Part shown: positions 58,681 to 64,000 of the stretch, one piece after another | Layout: every line of letters starts with the position of its first letter | Position numbering within the stretch: the stretch's first letter is position 1 | Assembly: GCA_030761205.1 (NCBI GenBank) | Contig: JAULJL010000047.1 | Coordinates: forward strand, 3,506,543-3,570,542 | Direction of reading: 5' to 3' | DNA: 64,000 nucleotides | DNA from: Fremontodendron californicum | Taxonomy: Eukaryota; Streptophyta; Magnoliopsida; Malvales; Malvaceae | The notes under the pieces: generated by a model | Told to the model about the DNA's origin: nothing | Database searches by the model: none | What the model saw: only the letters and a program-made list of their open reading frames with translations | Translations under genes and position numbers: made by a program

Positions 58681-58933
58681 TAGGTCGCTCATGAATTCGG
58701 CAGCTCGTTCGGTCTTTATTGGATCAAATTTGGATAAGATTTTTCGTGATCCGGATCGATCCGACTAGGATCATTGTTTAAATAATAAAAAAATAATTTT
58801 TTATTTAAATCTAATTATAAAAATATTAATATAAAAATAATTTTTTATTTTTTTTAATATTAATGAATAGTAAAAATGGGTCAACGAACTGGATTTGAAC
58901 CGCGACCCTTCCTGACGCATGAGAACGTCTACT
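58681..58933. mobile_element. MITE family C-like element (MATE 3' flank)
   Basis: Left end ACTAGGTCGCTCATG, right end GCATGAGAACGTC, roughly inverse. The flanks TACTTGTG and TACTTTGTG differ by one base. CGGATCGATCCG and GAACCGCGACCC words surround an AT-rich centre. Confidence 0.65.
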
Positions 58934-60025
58934 TTGTGCCATGGGAACATATGAGAGTTTATCTTGTTCTTGTCTTATGTCATTAAACAAAGGGTTCATT
59001 TTTTATGGATGCATTTTTTAGAAAGAAAAAAAAATCTTGAATACATCGTATTAACGTGAGAAAATATGTTTTTAAAATTAAAATTATTTAAAACTGATTG
59101 GGATTCTATTTTTAATTATAAAATAATTAAAATCCAAAAAATAAAATAATTTTGGATGATCACTTGATTCACTTCTTACTTTGTGATTTTTTGTTAGATT
59201 TGCACGAATTTTTTAATCATATATTCAACAACATTTGAAATTTACCTAATAATAATATTATTTTTAGTGTTTATTAGATCGTAGGATTATCTTACTGTTG
59301 TGTGAAAAAAAAAAAAAAAAAAGAAGAAGAAGAAGAAGAAGAAGCAAATTTGAACTCACCTATGCAAATAAAATATGATCACATGATAAAGATTTGTTTT
59401 CAATTTTTGAATATTTCAAGCATGGTTTTGCTGACTTAGAATATTTTACGTGTACATATAAAATTGGAGCAGTTACACTAAAACGTAAGTATGTTATTTC
59501 GTAAATGCGTGTTATGTCTGATTTTTTTATGTCAATTGTGTAAATATAAATATAATAAAAAATATTAAATATGTTAAATTTTAAATATAAATATAATATA
59601 TTAAATACTATACATATACATATCATATTTTTATATCATGTTTATTAAATATGTCATATATATTATATTTTTATATCGTATTCAAAATTATCATTCCAAT
59701 GCAGGTATCACATATGCGCGTTTCAATAACCAATTAAGAATTGCAATTGCATAGTCATCATCATCTGCTAAATAGAGTAAGCAAAAAACAAACAGAATTT
59801 GCCAAATTCTATTTTTGTTGTTATTCAAATTATTTATTACATTACAATGGAGTTAGGTGTAGTTATTACATATTAAAAAACAATATCTTATATGTCAATT
59901 TAATTAAATATCATAAATAAATTTTACGATTATCAGATTCAATTGAGTCAGCCGATACCTTTTTGTTTATTTTTTATTCAATTTTTAATTGCCCGTGAAT
60001 ATGAGTGCATGTATCTAGCTGTCTA
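58934..60025. other. AT-rich intergenic DNA
   Basis: No gene seen. An A-tract followed by about seven GAA units lies at 59307-59344, and a decayed family B-like repeat at about 59480-59695. Confidence 0.5.
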
Positions 60026-60482
60026 AATCTGTTCACGGATCGGATTGTTAGTTCAAGTTTAAAAGTTCGTTTACTAATTGAGAAGATTTGAACAAAAATA
60101 TTAAGTCTGAAAATAAATTTGAGTAAAAAATTGAGATCTGTTTAGAAAATAAATCGAGTTTTGATTTCAACATTTAAGATTTGAGTTCAATCGATTTTCA
60201 ATTATGTAATATATATTATTATATTATATAAAAATAAATGTATATAATATTATAATATAAATATTAAAAAAAATGTTAAGTTATTTTTAAAAGTTAATAA
60301 AAAAATAAAATTATTAAGGATTAAATAAAAAATAACATTTTTTATTAGAAAAAATAATATGAGTAGGTTTGGGAAAAATTGAGCCATGAATTATTGGACC
60401 AAACCGAATTTGAATAAGCATATATGATTTTAGTATTATATCTACTTAGCTCGAATCAGAGCCAACACATGAACACCTCTAT
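60026..60482. repeat. Family C-like decayed element
   Basis: Left AATCTGTTCACGGATCGG is loosely inverse to the right ACATGAACACCTCTAT. No target duplication seen. Confidence 0.45.
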
Positions 60483-62090
60483 AATTGACCAACTCTAATT
60501 ATATATTTATTATTAATATAATGATATTAAAAGTGTAGCAGGTAAATTTTGTATACACATAAGAATTGGTTTCTTACCCAAAAAGAAAAACTTTAAAATT
60601 AAAATAAAGTTAATAAATAAAACTAGTTATATAATTGTATTTTTTAAAATAAATAAATAAATGATTCAAACTTTAAATTTTGAAGAAAAAAATCAAATGC
60701 TCTAGTGAAATGGTAAATTTACTTGAGAAATACTGAGAATGATTAATTATTCTTATTGAATGTCCATCGTTCATACTTCACATTCAGACTTGTCCAAAGG
60801 TCGAATGTAAAAATAATTTTTTAATATTTTTTAAATAATAAAAATGGGTTTTCGAGTTGACCGATTGAGTAAGAAAATAACAAAATTTTCTGATCACAAC
60901 CTAACCCGATTTGATTCATGAACAAATTTATTCACACTCAATCTCTTCTTTTCTTGACAATCAATCTTTAGATGATATTGTCAAAGTTGGGGGAGATTTC
61001 CAGCTAACCTTGAGCTGAGTTTCAATATAATTTTGATAAATCTTTCCTTCTTTTTGTTTGTCTATTTTGCAAGGTTGTTTCTTTTGGTTATGCATTAATC
61101 CCATTAATTTCTTGTATAACAAAAAAAAAAAAGCATGTCCAAAATATTATATACACATATGTATATGTAACTGATTTTTTTTTTTCTTCATATAAACTTT
61201 TTTAATTTAATAAAAAAAAGCCGTCATATTCTTTTATATTTAAAAAATGCAATCACAAGACAATTACGTGTATACCCTTTATGTGTATATAACATTGTTT
61301 TTACATGTATTATTATCAACTTCGAAATGACAATTATTATGTGTTAGTATATATTATTATTCTTAATTAGAGAAATGTTAAAGAGTTCGAAAAGAACTTA
61401 AAACGTATTATTTACAAATCATAGTATATTATTTTTGTCTTTTCACTTTTAAATTCAGATCATTTAACACATCTCTAATCTCTTATCTCAATTATTAGAG
61501 TCCATTAATGTAGTTTAAGAAAAAATTAGCGAAATGATCAATTTATTATAATACTTGCAATCAAAAATCAAATTATTATTATATTTTTAAATTTATGAGC
61601 AAAATAATACACGTCCAAAATTTAAAAATCACGAATGCCTATCAATATTTAAGAAATCGGATCAAAGGTCAAATCAGTGAGATTTTCTGTTATCGGTTCA
61701 ATCGATCCGACAGGTTGTATTAAAAAAAATTTAATATTAAATAAGTAATTTAAATATTAAATAAGTATTAAATATAGTAAATATTTAATAAAAAGATGTA
61801 TTTGACTTAGTATAGATTCAATAGGTTAAAAATTCAAATCTCATTACATATAATAAATTTTTTTATAAAAAGATCAAAACCGATTTTTAAAAAAAAAAAA
61901 TCGGGTTTTTATTGGTTTTTTACTGATTCAATCAATTTTTTGCTTATTCAAAAAATTTTCGATTCTATAATATAGATCCGGTCCGACCGACCAGTCTTAT
62001 TTTTTTAACAGTGATGCCTATATTAAAGACTTAATTGCTATCAAATAATTGCCAATAGGGACCATAAATAGATGCACGTAACAATTTTAC
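60483..62090. other. AT-rich intergenic DNA
   Basis: No gene seen. A repeat of the GATCCGGTCCGACCG / CGGTTCAATCGATCCG type lies at about 61655-62012 and shares its TTTTTTAACA.TGAT end with a segment near 43255. Confidence 0.45.
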
Positions 62091-62102
62091 AGTTGCTGTC
62101 TC

Positions 62103-62142
<40 letters not shown>

Positions 62143-62157
62143 GTTGCTGTCTCTGAT
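62091..62157. repeat. Poly(T) insertion flanked by a 16-bp direct repeat
   Basis: AGTTGCTGTCTCTGAT occurs at 62091-62106 and again at 62142-62157. Between the copies are only about 33 T and a TA. This looks like a target duplication around a bare poly(A) tail. Confidence 0.85.
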
Positions 62158-62449
62158 GTTGATGCTCGTAAATGCTAATCAATCTCTTATCCTATCCTAG
62201 TTTATTCAATTGCATTGGATCAAGATTCAAGGGATTTAGCTTATTTTTTATTTAGTATTTAATATGGTACTATTAAAATCTAAGCCAGGAAAATCTCCCC
62301 ACCTACCATTTCATATTTTTCTCATTATTATGTGTTGTCCCTTCTCCATAACTAGCCATTTCAAGATTCAACCATCCTTTTGATTTTTTTTTTTGTTTCC
62401 TTTTCCAACTTCATGAAACTCTCTCTTTCTAACTAAATAACCCATGAAC

Positions 62450-62578
62450 ATGAACTAGTCTTCATTTCCATCTCTCTCTCTCTTTCTCTCTGCTTGGAAT
62501 TCCAGTCTGCAGCAAATTCTAGCCCTGGAATACTTTTCTTCAATCTAGTCTTTCAAGCTAAAGGCTATTGGTTTCACT
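62450..62578 (+). other. Possible untranslated first exon of a gene to the right
   Basis: A CT-rich leader-like stretch runs into GGTTTCACT|GTAAGTTTTAAG, a good donor. No ATG-started frame of note is present. The rest of the gene would lie beyond the window. Confidence 0.4.
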
Positions 62579-62824
62579 GTAAGTTTTAAGTTTTATCTCT
62601 CTCTCTCTCTTCTTCTTTTTAATTTTATTTTAAAACACTTCATTGATCTTTTTGGTGTTGCCAAACTATCATTTCTTTTCACTAAATGATTAAATTTTCA
62701 TGTTTAAAACATAGGTTTCTTTGGTTTTTTTTTTTACATTCAAGATGACACTTTGAACTCAAATTTGATCAGCTAATACATCAGTTTAATTTGACTTAGC
62801 TCAAGTGATGTATACATGAATATA

Positions 62825-63024
62825 CTGGGGGATCAGGTTTGAGTTGAAATCTTAGTGTTCTTCATTTATACAAGAAAATGAAAAGGAATTTTTTTTCTTC
62901 TTCTTATTAGCATCATTAGAAACTGCTGGGGGATCAGGTTTGAGTTGAAATCTTAGTGTTCTTCATTTATACAAGAAAATGAAAAGGATTTTTTTTTCTT
63001 TCTTATTAGCATCATTAGAAACTG
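62825..63024 (+). repeat. ~100-bp tandem duplication
   Basis: Unit 1 at 62825-62925 and unit 2 at 62926-63024 both start CTGGGGGATCAGGTTTGAG and differ mainly in the T-tract. A third partial start (CTGGGGGAT) follows at 63025. Confidence 0.95.
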
Positions 63025-63151
63025 CTGGGGGATGTGAGTTAGTTTAATAACAATGGGTAAATTTGCTAAAAAAGAAAAAAAAAAATACTTTAGTCAAATG
63101 CTATCATAAACTATTTGGTGGTTTTTAAGGAAAATGAGTTTTAGTTATTAT

Positions 63152-63722
63152 CAGAGGCGGATCATAATGGGGCCAGGGGAGCCCTCCCCCCCCCCCCAAA
63201 TTTTTGATATCTTTATTTATCCTTTATTATAAATATGTATTTATATTAATTTATTTTATATCTTTGTGACTTTTTTCAATGTGTTTTGCTTAATCATTTG
63301 AGTTACCACTTGTCAATCATTTTTACAAAGCTAAAATTGTTGTTAAGAGTTTTTTTTTTTTAAATATATGTACATATATTTTTGTCTTCATATGAATAAT
63401 CTTAAATCTTTTGTGTTTTGTCAAAAATTCGGGATAATTATTTCTTAATTTCTGTTATAGTGACTTGTCTTAATCACTTAAGAAAAATTCTTCTTTTACA
63501 AAGCTTAATACTTTCGGTTGTTGAGATTTTATTATGAAAATTAAATTGATAAATTTATGAATGGTTAAAATTTATATATTTTATGATATTTTATTTTTTA
63601 TTAGTATATTGTTTGCATATATCTTTTATATTAAAATTTTTATGGGAAATATCTCAAACGAAAATAAAAAATATATAATTTTAATTGATCCCCTCAAAAT
63701 CAAATGTCAAAATCCGTCACTG
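63152..63722. mobile_element. hAT-type element (CAGAGGCGGA / TCCGTCACTG ends)
   Basis: Begins CAGAGGCGGATC and ends AAAATCCGTCACTG, inverse at most positions. A perfect 8-bp duplication GTTATTAT flanks it (63144-63151 and 63723-63730). It contains a C-run at about 63187-63197 and no transposase frame. Confidence 0.88.
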
Positions 63723-63730
63723 GTTATTAT

Positions 63731-64000
63731 GATGTTAGTATCGAATACGAATATGTGTCTGACACGAATATATTTAAAATTTATTTTATACATTTTGAAA
63801 TATGATTTTCATACTTATATTTAAATAAATATCAAAAAAAATATTTAAAAAAAAATCTAATTACATAGATTTTTTGGACAATCAAAGAAACAGAAAAATC
63901 TCGAAGAATGGGAAATTCGATTTTTTTTTTTAATAAAAATATTTATTATTAAATAAATATTTAAATTATTAAAAATGAGCTCATAAATAATTGCACGGCC
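63731..64000. other. Right edge with decayed family A fragment
   Basis: The stretch ATCGAATACGAATATGTGTC and TGACACGAATAT at about 63740-63775 recall family A in antisense orientation. Nothing else is recognised before the window ends. Confidence 0.4.

Overview
This is nuclear DNA of a flowering plant, most likely a eudicot. It is AT-rich, its genes have many short exons with GT-AG introns, and the gaps between genes are packed with small non-autonomous transposons and (TA)n runs. No organellar, bacterial or viral genes are seen.

Five protein genes can be reconstructed exon by exon. (1) 1165-5590, plus strand: NADH-cytochrome b5 reductase (CBR1 type); its first exon lies left of the window. 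(2) 17921-19161, minus: a three-exon R2R3-MYB factor of subgroup 1, best matched to MYB60. (3) 25299-32025, minus: a 13-exon ARF-GAP of the AGD14 type, apparently carrying a one-base deletion in exon 11. (4) 33460-37301, plus: a plastid GrpE nucleotide-exchange factor, divergent from the AGD14 gene across about 1.4 kb. (5) 53335-58391, plus: an 8-exon MATE/DTX transporter with an in-frame TAA near the end of exon 6. Two pyrimidine-rich stretches ending in good splice donors (near 49763 and 62578) may be untranslated first exons.

The most striking feature is a swarm of about 20 copies of one roughly 105-200 bp element with imperfect terminal inverted repeats (CTATGTTRCTCSGACTC) and 8-bp target-site duplications, so a hAT-type MITE. 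Eighteen of the 20 sit inside introns of four of the five genes, seven of them in CBR1. Each target duplication is different, so these are independent insertions. Sixteen of the 18 intronic copies lie in the same orientation relative to host transcription.

Between genes there are further hAT-like MITEs with 8-bp duplications (7316, 10312, 13674, 17566, 37435, 41398, 58681, 63152), a long-arm fold-back element nested inside another (37843-39430), a Micron-like element between two (TA)n arrays (10788-11174), a long-TIR element with LTR-like interior (22471-23102), a TRIM-like retroelement in the MATE gene (57659-57988), SINE-like repeats, and a pure poly(T) insertion bounded by a 16-bp direct repeat (62091-62157).

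The genes form no shared pathway. Their order does recall two Arabidopsis segments: CBR1, plastid GrpE and a MATE gene on chromosome 5, and AGD14 plus MYB60 on chromosome 1. All family assignments come from reading the translations; no database search was run.
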